A DNA stretch of 64,000 nt from Mesorhizobium loti R88b (GTDB lineage: Bacteria; Pseudomonadota; Alphaproteobacteria; Rhizobiales; Rhizobiaceae): assembly GCF_013170845.1 (NCBI RefSeq), contig NZ_CP033367.1, forward strand, positions 5,519,001 to 5,583,000, read 5' to 3'. The number at the start of each line of letters is the position of its first letter. Positions within the stretch are counted from its first letter, which is position 1. The position numbers and the translations under genes were made by a program. The notes under the pieces were generated by a model. It worked only from the letters and a program-made list of their open reading frames with translations. It did not search any database and was not told the origin of the DNA. Of the stretch, positions 27,361 through 39,599 are shown piece after piece.

Positions 27361-29360
27361 CACGAACCTTTCCTGATACGGGTCTTCGTCGCCCTGCGCT
27401 CGATCGCGAAATTGACGCTGCGACCAGGCAACGGCCGTGTAAGGTCGAGCGCCTGCGTTTCGATCGCCGGCTGCCATGCAAAGCCCTCTCGGGCCGGCAA
27501 GGTGAAGACGCATTGGCGGCGGTCGCCATTGACCATGACGGCAAGGCGATTGCCCTCGATATCGCCGAGCAGCATGACGAGACGATGTCGTCCGGGATCG
27601 TTCCAGTCGGCCTCGGTGAGCGGCATGCCGGTCTCGGCCAGCCAGGCGACATCGGGGATGGCTGCTCCCTCCGCCGCTTGCCCGGTCAGGAAATTCGTAT
27701 CGGCCAGAACCGGCAAAGCACGCCGCAGCGCCGATAGCGCCACCGTATAATCCTCCAGCACCCTGTCACGGCCCGCCCAGTCGAGCCAGGTGATGGCATT
27801 GTCCTGCGCGTAGGCATTATTGTTGCCCTGCTGGCTGCGGCCGAATTCATCGCCTGCGGTGAGCATAATGGTGCCGCGCGAGGCAAACAGCGTGGCAAGC
27901 AGCGCGCACTGGTCGTCGAAGCGCGCCTTGGTGATCGCAGCGCTGTCCGTCTCGCCCTCGACGCCGTTGTTCCAGGACAGATTGTCGTTGTGACCATCGC
28001 GGTTCTGCTCGCCATTGGCCGCATTGTGCTTGTGCTCATAGGCGACGATATCGGCCAGCGTCATGCCGTCATGGGCGGCGATGAAATTAACGCTGCGACT
28101 GGCAGGCTGCCCTTCCCTGCCGAACACGTCGGACGAGCCCGCAAGCCGTGTGGCCAAAGCGCCGACCGCGCCCGCGTCACCACGCCAGAAGCGCCTGACG
28201 TCGTCGCGGCAGCGGTCGTTCCATTCCAGATAGGGCGGGCGGAAATTGCCGAGCTGGTAGCCGTTCGGACCGATGTCCCACGGTTCTGCGATCAGCACCC
28301 GGTCGGCCAGTATTGGATCACTTGCGATCGCCTGGAGCAGCGGCGCGTCGGGCTCGAATGTGCCGTCGACGCGGCCGAGCACCGGCGCGAGATCGAAGCG
28401 GAAACCGTCGACGCCGGCCTGCCGGACGAAATGGCGCAGCGTGTCCAGCACCATCTCGCGGACCACCGGATGATCGCAGGCGACCGTGTTGCCGGTACCG
28501 GTGTCGTTGGCCAGGCGACCGTCTGGCAATTGCCGGTAATAGACCTGTGCGTCGAGGCCGCGCAGCGCCAAAGTCGGGCCAAGCCGGTCGCTCTCGCCGG
28601 TGTGGTTGAAGACGAGGTCGAGGATGGTTCCGATGCCGGCCTTGCGCAGCACCGCCACGGTGTCGCGCAGCTCATTCAGACCACCCGGCGCTAGGCGTGG
28701 GTCGAGAGCCATGAAGGTGACGGGATTGTAGCCCCAGGCGTTGTTCAAGCCCAGCGGCGGCAAATGGCGCTCGTCGATCCAGGCGGTAACCGGCATCAGT
28801 TCAACGGCGGAGACGCCGAGCCTTTGCAGATGCTTGATGATAGCAGGATGAGCGAGTGCCGCGATCGTACCGCGCTGCTCTTCCGGGATGTCCGGATGCA
28901 GCCTGGTGAAGGCGCGGATATTCAGCTCATAGATCAGGCCGCCCGGACGAAACAGCGGCGGCAGGGCAGGCACGGCCTTGGGCAAGGCCGTCGCCACGGC
29001 CTTGGGCATCAGCGGCGCGGTGTCCGCACCCTCGTTACGCTTTGCGGCAAGCCGCCAGTGGTAGGCATAGGGCCGGTCGATTTCGACGGCGTAGGGATCG
29101 GTCAGCAGCTTGTTGGGGTCGAACCACAGCCCGCGCTCGGGCGCATAACCGCCATCGGCGCGAAAGCCGTATCGCGTGCCCGCGGCAAGGCCGGAGACGA
29201 AGAGCGCATTAACCCCCTCGCCTTCCGGCTGCAGTTCCAGCCGATCGAGTTCGCGGTTTCCCTGCTCGTCGAAGATCGACACCCAAAGGCGACGGGCCGA
29301 CGACGACCATGCGGCAAAGCGGATGCCTTCAGGGGTGATGGTGGCGCCGAGCTGGGTCAT
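27360..29360 (-). CDS. glgX: glycogen debranching enzyme
   Basis: A 666-residue GH13 isoamylase-type enzyme with an N-terminal CBM48-like domain (about residues 5-100). The catalytic region has GVDGFRFDLAPVLGR (Asp), LIAEPWDIG (Glu) and FIAAHDGMTLAD (His-Asp). The NWNNGVEGETD-like segment (LSWNNGVEGETDS) is typical of GlgX. It removes short branches from phosphorylase-limited glycogen. It sits between pgm and the alpha-glucosidase gene. Confidence 0.93.
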   Translation of the reverse strand: MTQLGATITPEGIRFAAWSSSARRLWVSIFDEQGNRELDRLELQPEGEGVNALFVSGLAAGTRYGFRADGGYAPERGLWFDPNKLLTDPYAVEIDRPYAYHWRLAAKRNEGADTAPLMPKAVATALPKAVPALPPLFRPGGLIYELNIRAFTRLHPDIPEEQRGTIAALAHPAIIKHLQRLGVSAVELMPVTAWIDERHLPPLGLNNAWGYNPVTFMALDPRLAPGGLNELRDTVAVLRKAGIGTILDLVFNHTGESDRLGPTLALRGLDAQVYYRQLPDGRLANDTGTGNTVACDHPVVREMVLDTLRHFVRQAGVDGFRFDLAPVLGRVDGTFEPDAPLLQAIASDPILADRVLIAEPWDIGPNGYQLGNFRPPYLEWNDRCRDDVRRFWRGDAGAVGALATRLAGSSDVFGREGQPASRSVNFIAAHDGMTLADIVAYEHKHNAANGEQNRDGHNDNLSWNNGVEGETDSAAITKARFDDQCALLATLFASRGTIMLTAGDEFGRSQQGNNNAYAQDNAITWLDWAGRDRVLEDYTVALSALRRALPVLADTNFLTGQAAEGAAIPDVAWLAETGMPLTEADWNDPGRHRLVMLLGDIEGNRLAVMVNGDRRQCVFTLPAREGFAWQPAIETQALDLTRPLPGRSVNFAIERRATKTRIRKGS

Positions 29361-29415
29361 GCGAACGCCTTCCCTTCTACCCTTGCGGGAGGAGGGGGAG
29401 CCCTATCCGCCACTT

Positions 29416-31047
<1,632 letters not shown>

Positions 31048-32493
31048 TCAGGCAACCCTTTTCGAAAGCAGCAGGCGATAGAGTTCGACATATTTTTCCG
31101 CGCTCTTGTCCCAGGACACATCAGCCTTCATGCCCTGGCGCTGCAGCGATTCCCAGACAGCCGGATTGGCATGTGTGTCGACGAGGCGGCGGATGGCGTG
31201 CAGCATGGCAACGCCATTGTTGGGCGCGAACTGAAAGCCGGTGGCAACGCCGGCCGAAACGGCGGCTTCATTGGCATCAATGACCGTGTCGGCGAGGCCG
31301 CCGGTGCGGGCAACCACCGGCACGCAGCCGTAACGCAGACCATAAAGCTGCGTCAGTCCGCAGGGTTCGAAGCGCGACGGGATGATGATGGCGTCGCAGC
31401 CACCCTGCATGGTGTGCGACAGCCCCTCATCATAGCCGACGACCACGCCGATGCGACCGCGGTGGCGTGCGGCGGCGGCAAGCAGCGCGCCTTCGAGACC
31501 GGCATCGCCGGAGCCCAGTATGGCCAGCCGCGCACCGGTCGCAACGATGCCGTCGACCACGGTGGCCAGAATATCCATGCCCTTTTGCCAGGTCAGCCGG
31601 CTGATGACGCAGACGATGGGGCTGTCGTCACGTTCGAGGCTGAAACGGTCCTCGACAACCGCCCGGTTGGGAAGGCGGGCCCTGAGTGTTCCGGCTGTAT
31701 AGTTCGACACAAGATGCTTGTCGGTCTCAGGGTTCCAGATGTCGGTGTCGATGCCGTTGACGATGCCATAGAGGTCACTGGAGCGCATGTTGATCAGGCC
31801 GTCGAGACCCATGCCGAATTCCGCCGAGCGGATCTCCTGCGCATAGGTCGGGCTGACCGTGGTGATTGCCCAGGCGGCCTGCAGGCCAGCCTTGAGGAAA
31901 CCGACGCCGCCATAATATTCGACGCCGTCGAGCGCCATCGCCACCGCGGGCAGGCCGAGTTCGCCAAAGATGCCGGCGCCGAACTGGCCCTGGAAGGCGA
32001 GATTGTGGACGGTCATCATCGACGGGACGCCGACCGCCTTGCCGTAGCGCATATAGGCCAGCGCCATCGCCGACTGCCAGTCATGGGCGTGGACGAGGTC
32101 CGGCTGATAGCCCGAGATGGCGCCACCGGCGATATCGCCTCCGACCTGGCTCAACGCCGCGAAGCGCCGCCAATTGTCGGGCCAATCCGCGCCGGCCGCA
32201 TTGCCATAGGGGCCACCGGGGCGGTCGAACAAATGCGGCGCGTCGAGCACGAACAGGTCGAGCCCGGCAATCTGGATGGCATGGACCGAAGCCTTGCCGC
32301 CCTGCAGCAGCGGGTATTGGTAAACAGCCTTCTTTTTCTTGAAGGCATCCATCACCACGGGAAAGCCGGGAATGAGCGTGCGCATGGTCACGCCCTTGGC
32401 GGCGAGCGCGATGGGCAGCGCGCCGGTCACGTCGGCAAGCCCGCCGGTCTTGATCAGCGGGAAAATCTCAGGCGTGACCGACAGAACCTGCAT
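31048..32493 (-). CDS. glgA: glycogen synthase (ADP-glucose)
   Basis: A 481-residue GT5 enzyme that adds glucose from ADP-glucose to alpha-1,4-glucan. The N-terminal KxGGL motif appears as [14 protein letters not shown]. The C-terminal nucleotide-sugar motif region includes [18 protein letters not shown]. The length is normal. An 80-bp gap with a partial repeat copy separates it from glgC. Confidence 0.95.
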   Translation of the reverse strand: MQVLSVTPEIFPLIKTGGLADVTGALPIALAAKGVTMRTLIPGFPVVMDAFKKKKAVYQYPLLQGGKASVHAIQIAGLDLFVLDAPHLFDRPGGPYGNAAGADWPDNWRRFAALSQVGGDIAGGAISGYQPDLVHAHDWQSAMALAYMRYGKAVGVPSMMTVHNLAFQGQFGAGIFGELGLPAVAMALDGVEYYGGVGFLKAGLQAAWAITTVSPTYAQEIRSAEFGMGLDGLINMRSSDLYGIVNGIDTDIWNPETDKHLVSNYTAGTLRARLPNRAVVEDRFSLERDDSPIVCVISRLTWQKGMDILATVVDGIVATGARLAILGSGDAGLEGALLAAAARHRGRIGVVVGYDEGLSHTMQGGCDAIIIPSRFEPCGLTQLYGLRYGCVPVVARTGGLADTVIDANEAAVSAGVATGFQFAPNNGVAMLHAIRRLVDTHANPAVWESLQRQGMKADVSWDKSAEKYVELYRLLLSKRVA

Positions 32494-32514
32494 GCGTCAA
32501 TGGATCCTGTCCAA

Positions 32515-32574
32515 CTTTTGTTTTGCGCAATTCCGGACGGAAAACCGCTTCACACTTTTCCTTGGAATAGCTCC
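32515..32574. repeat. ~100-bp repeat, partial copy 4
   Basis: Only the right half is present (TTTTGCGCAATTCCGGACGG through TTCCTTGGAATAGCTCCTA). Its end coincides with the TAG stop codon of glgC, just as copy 1 ends at the stop of another gene. It lies between glgC and glgA inside the operon. Confidence 0.7.
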
Positions 32575-33839
32575 TAAAGCTTCAGCTTGTCGATCATGTC
32601 CTGCGTGACCAGGCAGATGCCCTTTTCGGAAACGCGGAAACGCTTGGCGTCGAGCACCGGGTCTTCGCCAACCACCAGTCCCTCCGGTATCCTAACACCA
32701 TGGTCGATGACGACGCGCTTCAACTTTGCGTTCCGGCCGACATGAACGTCGGGCAGCATGACGACTTCTTCCAGCGTCGAATAGGAATTGATACGCGCGC
32801 CGGTAAAGATCAGGCTTCTTTTCAGCGACGCACCCGAGACGATGCAGTCGCCCGAGACGAGCGATGACACGGCCGAACCACGCCGGCCATCCTCGTCATG
32901 CACGAACTTTGCCGGTGGCTTCAACTCGGCATAGGTCCAGATCGGCCAGTCGCGATCATAAAGATCGAGCTCCGGCGTGATGTCGGTCAAGTCGATATTG
33001 GCTTCCCAATAGGCATCGACGGTGCCGACATCGCGCCAATAGGCTTCGTTTTCCATCGTGGAGCGGACACAGGACTTGGCGAAGCGGTGGGCGATCGCCT
33101 TACCATGCTGGACGATATAGGGGATGATGTCCTTGCCGAAGTCGCGGCTCGAGCCGGGCTCGGCGGCGTCACGGCGCAACTGCTCCATCAGGAACTTGGT
33201 CTTGAAGACGTAGATACCCATCGAGGCCAGCGCGAATTCCGGTCTGTCGGGAATGCCGGGCGGGTCGGCAGGCTTTTCGACGAAGGCGATGATGTTGTCC
33301 TTGGCATCGACATGCATGACGCCGAAGCCGGTCGCTTCCATGCGTGGCACTTCGAGACATCCGACGGTGACATCGGCGCCGGCGTCGACATGCTGGCGCA
33401 GCATCAGCTCGTAATCCATCTTGTAGATGTGGTCGCCGGCGAGGATGACCATGTATTCCGGGCCATAGGCCTCGATGATATCGATGTTCTGGTAGACCGC
33501 GTCGGCCGTGCCTTCATACCACTGCGTTTCCGACACGCGCTGGCTGGCCGGCAGGATGTCGAAGCTTTCGTTTCGCTCTGGCCGCAGGAAGTTCCAGCCG
33601 CGCTGCAGATGGCGGATCAGCGAATGCGCCTTGTACTGGGTGGCGACGCCAAGGCGGCGAATGCCGGAGTTGAGCGCGTTGGACAGCGCGAAGTCGATGA
33701 TGCGCGTCTTGCCGCCAAAATAGACCGCCGGCTTGGCGCGACGGTCGGTCAGTTCCTTGAGGCGGCTGCCACGGCCGCCTGCCAGTACATAGGCCATGGC
33801 ATCGCGCGCCAGCGGCTGGGTCCGTTTCAAGTCTGCCAT
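32574..33839 (-). CDS. glgC: glucose-1-phosphate adenylyltransferase
   Basis: A 421-residue ADP-glucose pyrophosphorylase, the regulated first step of glycogen synthesis. The signature [20 protein letters not shown] is near the N-terminus, followed by [14 protein letters not shown] left-handed beta-helix occupies the last third. The length matches rhizobial GlgC. Its stop codon lies at the edge of a repeat element. Confidence 0.96.
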   Translation of the reverse strand: MADLKRTQPLARDAMAYVLAGGRGSRLKELTDRRAKPAVYFGGKTRIIDFALSNALNSGIRRLGVATQYKAHSLIRHLQRGWNFLRPERNESFDILPASQRVSETQWYEGTADAVYQNIDIIEAYGPEYMVILAGDHIYKMDYELMLRQHVDAGADVTVGCLEVPRMEATGFGVMHVDAKDNIIAFVEKPADPPGIPDRPEFALASMGIYVFKTKFLMEQLRRDAAEPGSSRDFGKDIIPYIVQHGKAIAHRFAKSCVRSTMENEAYWRDVGTVDAYWEANIDLTDITPELDLYDRDWPIWTYAELKPPAKFVHDEDGRRGSAVSSLVSGDCIVSGASLKRSLIFTGARINSYSTLEEVVMLPDVHVGRNAKLKRVVIDHGVRIPEGLVVGEDPVLDAKRFRVSEKGICLVTQDMIDKLKL

Positions 33840-33892
33840 TTCTACCCTCCCAAGTTACTCAAGTCTCGCCATGGTGCTCGGCCTTGCCGGGC

Positions 33893-36106
33893 TCAGTCGG
33901 CAACAAGTTCAAGCATGATCGTCGACAGCGGCGGCAAAAGCATCGTTGCCGAGATCCCCTTGCCCTCCGCCTTTGCCTCGACCATGCCGCCATTGCCCAT
34001 ACCGGAGCCGCCATATTCAGAAGCGTCGGTGTTGATGATTTCGCGCCACTTGCCGGCCTTCGGCAGCGGCACGCGATAATTGTCACGCGGCACCGGCGTG
34101 AAGTTGGATATGACGGCCACCGGGCTGCCGCCCGGCGCGTTGCGTACCCAGGCGAAAACCGAATTCTGGCTGTCGTCGACGATCAGCCAGGAAAACCCTT
34201 CCGGCTCGCAGTCGCGGCCGTGCAGCGCCGGGCGCGACCGGTAGAGGTAATTGAGATCGCGCACCGTCTGCCAGACGCCGCGATGCGGGCGGAAATCCAG
34301 CAGGTTCCAGTCGAGCGCGCGCGCCTCGCTCCATTCGCGACGTTGTGCGAACTCCTGCCCCATGAACAAGAGCTTCTTGCCGGGATAGCCCCACATGAAG
34401 CCGTAATAGGCACGCAAGGTCGCGAATTTCTGCCAATCGTCGCCGGCCATCTTGCCCAGCAGCGTGCCTTTGCCGTGCACGACCTCGTCATGCGAAAGCG
34501 GCAGCACGAAATTCTCGGAGAAGGCGTAGGTCAGGCCGAAGGTCAGATCATTGTGGTGGTGCTTGCGGAAAATCGGCTCCTTGGCAAAATACTCCAGCGT
34601 GTCGTGCATGAAGCCCATGTTCCACTTGAAGCCGAAGCCGAGCCCCCCTTCATGCACCGGCGCCGAAACCTTCGGCCATGATGTCGATTCCTCGGCGATG
34701 GTGATGACGCCCGGATGGTGACCGTAGACCTCCTTGTTCATCTTCTGCAGGAAGGAGACCGCTTCGAGGTTCTCGCGTCCGCCCTTTTCGTTGGGGATCC
34801 ATTCGCCGGCCTTGCGCGAATAATCGAGATAAAGCATCGAGGCGACCGCATCGACGCGCAGCCCGTCGACATGATATTTCTCGGCCCAGAACAGCGCGTT
34901 GTTGACCAGGAACGACACCACCTCGCGACGGCCGAAATTGTAGATCGCGGTGTTCCAGTCGGGATGGAAGCCCTTGCGCGGATCGGCATGTTCATAGAGC
35001 GCGGTGCCGTCGAAATGGGCCAGGCCATGCGCGTCGACCGGGAAATGCGCCGGCACCCAGTCGAGGATGACGCCAACGCCGGCGCGGTGCGCACCATCGA
35101 CGAAACGGGCAAAGCCGTCCGGATCGCCAAAACGGGCCGATGGCGCGTAAAGCCCGGTTGTCTGATAACCCCAGGACGGGTCATAGGGATGCTCGGAGAT
35201 CGGCATGAATTCGATGTGGGTAAAGCCTGTCTCGACCACATAGGGGATCAGCCGATCAGCCATTTCGTCCCATGACAGGAACGTACCGTCGTCGCGAAGC
35301 TGCCAGGAACCGGCGTGGACTTCGTAGATCGAAATGGCTTCTCGGCGGTGATCGGCATTGCGCCAGAAATTGCGGTGCGCCTCGTCGCCCCACTCATGCG
35401 CCGGCGGCACGGCAACAACCGAAGCCGTGGCCGGACGCAGTTCGGATTTGAACGCAAACGGATCGGCCTTCAGCGGCAGTCTGACGCCATCAGGCCCAAT
35501 GATCTCGTACTTGTAGGGTCGCCCGGCGCCGATGTCGGGCACGAACAGTTCCCAGATGCCGGTGTCACGGCGATCGCGCATCGTGTGGCGGCGGCCATCC
35601 CAGTCGTTGAAATCGCCGACCACCGAGACGCGCCGCGCATTGGGAGCCCATACGGCGAAATGCACGCCGGTGGCGCCCTCGTGATCGATGACATGCGCGC
35701 CAAGCTTGTCGAACAGCCTGAGGTGCGATCCCTGGGCGATGTAATAGTCATCCATCGGACCGAGCACCGGGCCGAACGAATAGGGATCGGTCAGCCACCA
35801 GTCACCGCCGGCATTGCGCGCGTGGTAGCGCAGCGGCTGCCGCTTCTTGATCGACAATTTGCCTTCGAAGAAGCCGACATCGTCTCGCCGCGACAGCTCA
35901 CCGGCTGCGATGCCCGTCAGCGTATAGGCGGTGACGGTCTCGGCATGCGGAACAAAGCAGCGGGCAAACAGGCTCTTGCCGACCTCATGGACACCAAGGA
36001 CCGCAAACGGATCTCCGTGCGTGCCGGCGACAATCGCCGCAACATCGCTGGCTGGCGCCAGTCCGTCCGGCCCGCTTGTCGCAGCGGTCGCGCGCGGCTT
36101 CGTCAT
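33893..36106 (-). CDS. glgB: 1,4-alpha-glucan branching enzyme
   Basis: A 737-residue GH13 branching enzyme with N-terminal CBM48 domains (about 1-220). Motifs include [18 protein letters not shown] (Asp nucleophile), ITIAEEST (acid/base Glu) and [17 protein letters not shown] 36106 has GGGGAGGG upstream. An in-frame ATG at 36163 would lie inside the arm of a strong palindrome and is less likely. It is the second gene of the operon after glgP. Confidence 0.94.
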   Translation of the reverse strand: MTKPRATAATSGPDGLAPASDVAAIVAGTHGDPFAVLGVHEVGKSLFARCFVPHAETVTAYTLTGIAAGELSRRDDVGFFEGKLSIKKRQPLRYHARNAGGDWWLTDPYSFGPVLGPMDDYYIAQGSHLRLFDKLGAHVIDHEGATGVHFAVWAPNARRVSVVGDFNDWDGRRHTMRDRRDTGIWELFVPDIGAGRPYKYEIIGPDGVRLPLKADPFAFKSELRPATASVVAVPPAHEWGDEAHRNFWRNADHRREAISIYEVHAGSWQLRDDGTFLSWDEMADRLIPYVVETGFTHIEFMPISEHPYDPSWGYQTTGLYAPSARFGDPDGFARFVDGAHRAGVGVILDWVPAHFPVDAHGLAHFDGTALYEHADPRKGFHPDWNTAIYNFGRREVVSFLVNNALFWAEKYHVDGLRVDAVASMLYLDYSRKAGEWIPNEKGGRENLEAVSFLQKMNKEVYGHHPGVITIAEESTSWPKVSAPVHEGGLGFGFKWNMGFMHDTLEYFAKEPIFRKHHHNDLTFGLTYAFSENFVLPLSHDEVVHGKGTLLGKMAGDDWQKFATLRAYYGFMWGYPGKKLLFMGQEFAQRREWSEARALDWNLLDFRPHRGVWQTVRDLNYLYRSRPALHGRDCEPEGFSWLIVDDSQNSVFAWVRNAPGGSPVAVISNFTPVPRDNYRVPLPKAGKWREIINTDASEYGGSGMGNGGMVEAKAEGKGISATMLLPPLSTIMLELVAD

Positions 36107-36145
36107 CAGGCAGTGTCCCTCCCCGGGCACCAGGTGTTTATTTCT

Positions 36146-36178
36146 GGTGATGTGAACTGACATTCAATTCACATCACC
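36146..36178. promoter_or_regulatory. perfect 11-bp inverted repeat between glgP and glgB
   Basis: GGTGATGTGAA and TTCACATCACC flank an 11-nt spacer in the 107-bp gap between glgP and glgB. It could form an mRNA hairpin or be a dimeric protein site; the TGTGA/TCACA half-sites recall CRP/FNR-family operators. Confidence 0.55.
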
Positions 36179-36213
36179 GGGACCACATTGTTCGTGGCCT
36201 CCATGCAATCACA

Positions 36214-38682
36214 TCAGGCGGGCACGTTCCAGATTTCTTTCGCGTATTGGCGGATCGTGCGGTCGGACGAGAACCAGCCGACGCGCGCGACGTTGCGGAT
36301 TGCCCTGGCATACCAGTCCGGACTGTTGCGCCAGACGGCATCGACCTCGCGCTGGGCGGCGGTATAGGCGTCGAAATCGGCGGCAACCATGAACCAGTCA
36401 CTGTCGTAGAGACCGTTGATGAGGTCGCGGTAGCGGTTGGGGTCATCGGGCGAGAAGACGCCCGACGAAACAGCGGCCAGGGCTTGCGCCAATTCGGGTG
36501 ATGCTTCGATCACGGCGCGCGGATTGTAGCCGTTGTTGCGCCGCTCGGCGACCTCGGCGGTGGTGAGGCCGAAGATGAAGATGTTGTCGTCGCCGACGTG
36601 CTCCTTCATTTCGACATTGGCGCCATCGAGCGTGCCGATGGTCAAGGCGCCGTTCATCATGAACTTCATGTTTCCGGTGCCCGACGCTTCCATACCGGCG
36701 GTCGAGATCTGCTCGGAGAGATCCGCGGCCGGCATCAGCACTTCGGCCAGGCTGACATTGTAGTTCGGCACGAACACCACCTTCAGCAGACCGCGCACTG
36801 ACGGATCGCCGTTGATGACCTTGGCAACGTCGTTGGCGAGTTTGATGATCAGCTTAGCGTTGTGGTAGCTGGGCGCGGCCTTGCCACCGAAGAATTTCAC
36901 GCGCGGCATCCATTCACGCTCGGGATGCGAGCGGATCTGGTCGTAAAGCGCGATTGCCTCGAGGATGTTCAGAAGCTGGCGCTTGTATTCGTGGATGCGC
37001 TTGACCTGGATGTCGAACAGGGCCGAAGGGTCGACCTTGATGCCGAGCCGATCGGCGACGAGATTGGCCAGCCGCACCTTGTTCTGCCGCTTGACGGCGG
37101 CGAACTTGTCGCGAAACGCGCTGTCATCGGCAAAGGTGTCGAGCCCCTTGATCGCCTCGATATCGTCGAGAAAACGGTCGCCGATCGCTTCGCGGGCGAG
37201 CGACGTCAGCCCCGGATTGCACTGGATCAACCAGCGCCGCGGCGTGATGCCATTGGTCTTGTTGTTGATACGATCAGGATAGAGCTTGTGCAGGTCGGCG
37301 AACACCGTTTCCTTCATCAGCTCGGTATGCAGCGCCGAGACGCCGTTGATCGAATGCGAGCCGACAAAGGCGAGATTGCCCATGCGCACCCGACGGTCGC
37401 CATTCTCCTGGATGAGCGAAATGCGGCTGATCTGTTCGTCCGAGAACTGGTTGGTAGCGCGGGCTTCGAGCAGCACCTGCGCGTTGATGGCGTAGACGAT
37501 CTGCATATGGCGCGGCAAAAGCCGCTCGAACAGCGGCACCGGCCAGCTTTCGAGCGCCTCGGGTAGAAGCGTGTGGTTGGTGTAGCCAAAGGTGCGCTTG
37601 GTGACATCCCAGGCAAGATCGAAGTCCATGCCGTGGACATCCATCAAGAGCCGCATCAGCTCCGGCACCGCGATCGCCGGATGGGTGTCGTTGAGATGGA
37701 TCGCGGCCTTGTCGGGCAGCGATTTCAGGTCGCCATATTGGCTGAGATGACGCTGGACGATGTCCTGCAGCGAGGCTGTGGAGAAGAAATATTCCTGGCG
37801 TAGCCTGAGTTCCTGGCCGGCCATATGTGAATCGGCGGGGTAGAGAACGCGCGACAGCGCGTCAGCCTTGTTGCTTTCGGCCAGCGCGCCAATGTGGTCG
37901 CCGGCGTTGAACTTGCTGAGCAGGATTGGATCGACCGGCATGCCCGACCACAGCCGCAGCGTGTTGACGCGGTTCGCCCGCCAGCCGACGACCGGCGTGT
38001 CGTAGGCGACGGCCAGGACGTGCTCGGTCGGCTTCCAGACATGGCGCTCGAGCCGGCCGGCCTTCGACGTCACCGATTCCACCGAGCCACCGAAGCCGAC
38101 ATCGAAGGAGCGCTCACGCCTCTCGAACTCCCACGGATTGCCGTGGTCGAGCCAGGTCTCGGGCAGTTCGACCTGCCAGCCATCGTGGATTTCCTGGCGA
38201 AACATGCCGTTGGCGTAGCGAATGCCGTAGCCGTGGGCGGGGATGTCGACTGTCGCCATGCTTTCCATGAAGCAGGCGGCGAGCCGGCCGAGGCCGCCAT
38301 TTCCGAGCGCGGCATCCGGCTCCAGTGCCGCAATCAGGTCGAGGTCGACACCGAGCGAGGACAGCGCTTCGCGCATGCTCTCCATCAGGCCGAGATTGGA
38401 AAAGGCGTCGCGCATCAGGCGCCCGATCAGGAATTCCAGTGACAGGTAGTAAACCCGCTTTTCCTGCTGGTCGTAGGCTTCCTTGGTCGCCTCCATCCAG
38501 TGATCGATGATGCGGTCGCGCACGACCTTGATCGAGGCAGTCAGCCAATCATATTGGGTCGCGACGGTGGTGTCCTTGCCGACCCTGTATTTGAGGGCCA
38601 TCAGAACTTCTCTTGCGAGCGTCTTCGGATCAGGATTTTCGAGCAGTGGGGGAAGGGTTTCGGATGTCATCGCGCGCGTCAT
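36214..38682 (-). CDS. glgP: glycogen phosphorylase
   Basis: An 822-residue GT35 enzyme that releases glucose-1-phosphate from glycogen. The PLP site lies in EASGTGNMKFMMNGALTIG, with the Lys in NMKFM. The N-terminal segment includes YYLSLEFLIGRLM and ALGNGGLGRLAACFMES. ATG 38682 is preferred because GAGAGG lies 5 nt upstream; the frame is open further to 38787. It is the first gene of the glg operon, so degradation and synthesis genes are transcribed together. Confidence 0.94.
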   Translation of the reverse strand: MTRAMTSETLPPLLENPDPKTLAREVLMALKYRVGKDTTVATQYDWLTASIKVVRDRIIDHWMEATKEAYDQQEKRVYYLSLEFLIGRLMRDAFSNLGLMESMREALSSLGVDLDLIAALEPDAALGNGGLGRLAACFMESMATVDIPAHGYGIRYANGMFRQEIHDGWQVELPETWLDHGNPWEFERRERSFDVGFGGSVESVTSKAGRLERHVWKPTEHVLAVAYDTPVVGWRANRVNTLRLWSGMPVDPILLSKFNAGDHIGALAESNKADALSRVLYPADSHMAGQELRLRQEYFFSTASLQDIVQRHLSQYGDLKSLPDKAAIHLNDTHPAIAVPELMRLLMDVHGMDFDLAWDVTKRTFGYTNHTLLPEALESWPVPLFERLLPRHMQIVYAINAQVLLEARATNQFSDEQISRISLIQENGDRRVRMGNLAFVGSHSINGVSALHTELMKETVFADLHKLYPDRINNKTNGITPRRWLIQCNPGLTSLAREAIGDRFLDDIEAIKGLDTFADDSAFRDKFAAVKRQNKVRLANLVADRLGIKVDPSALFDIQVKRIHEYKRQLLNILEAIALYDQIRSHPEREWMPRVKFFGGKAAPSYHNAKLIIKLANDVAKVINGDPSVRGLLKVVFVPNYNVSLAEVLMPAADLSEQISTAGMEASGTGNMKFMMNGALTIGTLDGANVEMKEHVGDDNIFIFGLTTAEVAERRNNGYNPRAVIEASPELAQALAAVSSGVFSPDDPNRYRDLINGLYDSDWFMVAADFDAYTAAQREVDAVWRNSPDWYARAIRNVARVGWFSSDRTIRQYAKEIWNVPA

Positions 38683-38814
38683 GCTGCCTCTCGTGCGGTT
38701 GCCCCGATCATACCGGCTTTCGTCAATCCTCCCAGCCCATGCTAGCGCATCTTTCAGGATGTTCAATCGATTTAGGCGATTCCGCAATCAGGAGCGCCTG
38801 CGGCAACTTGGCAG

Positions 38815-39597
38815 TCAGGCTGCCAGCGCTGCCTCCGGGGGGGCCTTTGCTCCGGTCATGAAGGCAACGGCATCGGACATCGTATACTGCTTGGGGTCGA
38901 TGACGCAGAGTCGACGGCCCAGGCGATGGATGTGGATGCGGTCGGCCACTTCGAAGACATGCGGCATGTTGTGCGAGATCAGCACGATCGGCAGTCCGCG
39001 CTTCTTGACGTCGAGGATCAGCTCGAGCACGCGGCGGCTCTCCTTGACGCCGAGGGCAGCCGTCGGCTCGTCCATGATCACAACCCGGCTGCCGAAGGCA
39101 GCGGCGCGCGCCACCGCCACGCCCTGGCGCTGGCCGCCGGAGAGCGTCTCCACCGCCTGGCTGATGTTCTGGATGGTCATCAGGCCAAGTTCGGTGAGCT
39201 TGTCGCGGGCACGTTTTTCCATCGCCGGGCGGTCGAGCATGCGCAGCCACTGGCCGAGGAAGCCGGGTTTGCGGATCTCACGGCCGAGGAACATGTTGTC
39301 GGCGATCGACAGCGCCGGCGACAGCGCCAGGTTCTGGTAGACCGTTTCGATGCCGGCTTCGCGGGCCTCCATCGGCGACTTGAAGGCGACGGGTTTGCCT
39401 TCGAGCCGGATCTCGCCTTCGTCCGGCGCGGCCGCGCCGGAAATCGCCTTGATGAGCGATGACTTGCCGGCGCCATTGTCGCCGATGACGGCGAGGATTT
39501 CGCCGGGATAAAGGTCGAAGTCGGCATTGTCGAGGGCGGTGACGCGACCATAGCGTTTGACCAGACCGCGCGCGGTAAGGATGGGTTCCTGGGTCAT
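38815..39597 (-). CDS. frcA: fructose-type sugar ABC transporter ATP-binding protein
   Basis: A 260-residue single ABC domain with Walker A GDNGAGKSS, signature LSGGQRQGV and Walker B RVVIMDEPTAALG. It matches FrcA of the CUT2 class, which has one ATPase domain rather than the fused pair seen in RbsA. ATG 39597 is used; a longer frame exists. It starts 2 bp after the permease stop, as the third transporter gene of the minus-strand operon. Confidence 0.85.
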   Translation of the reverse strand: MTQEPILTARGLVKRYGRVTALDNADFDLYPGEILAVIGDNGAGKSSLIKAISGAAAPDEGEIRLEGKPVAFKSPMEAREAGIETVYQNLALSPALSIADNMFLGREIRKPGFLGQWLRMLDRPAMEKRARDKLTELGLMTIQNISQAVETLSGGQRQGVAVARAAAFGSRVVIMDEPTAALGVKESRRVLELILDVKKRGLPIVLISHNMPHVFEVADRIHIHRLGRRLCVIDPKQYTMSDAVAFMTGAKAPPEAALAA

Positions 39598-39599
39598 GA

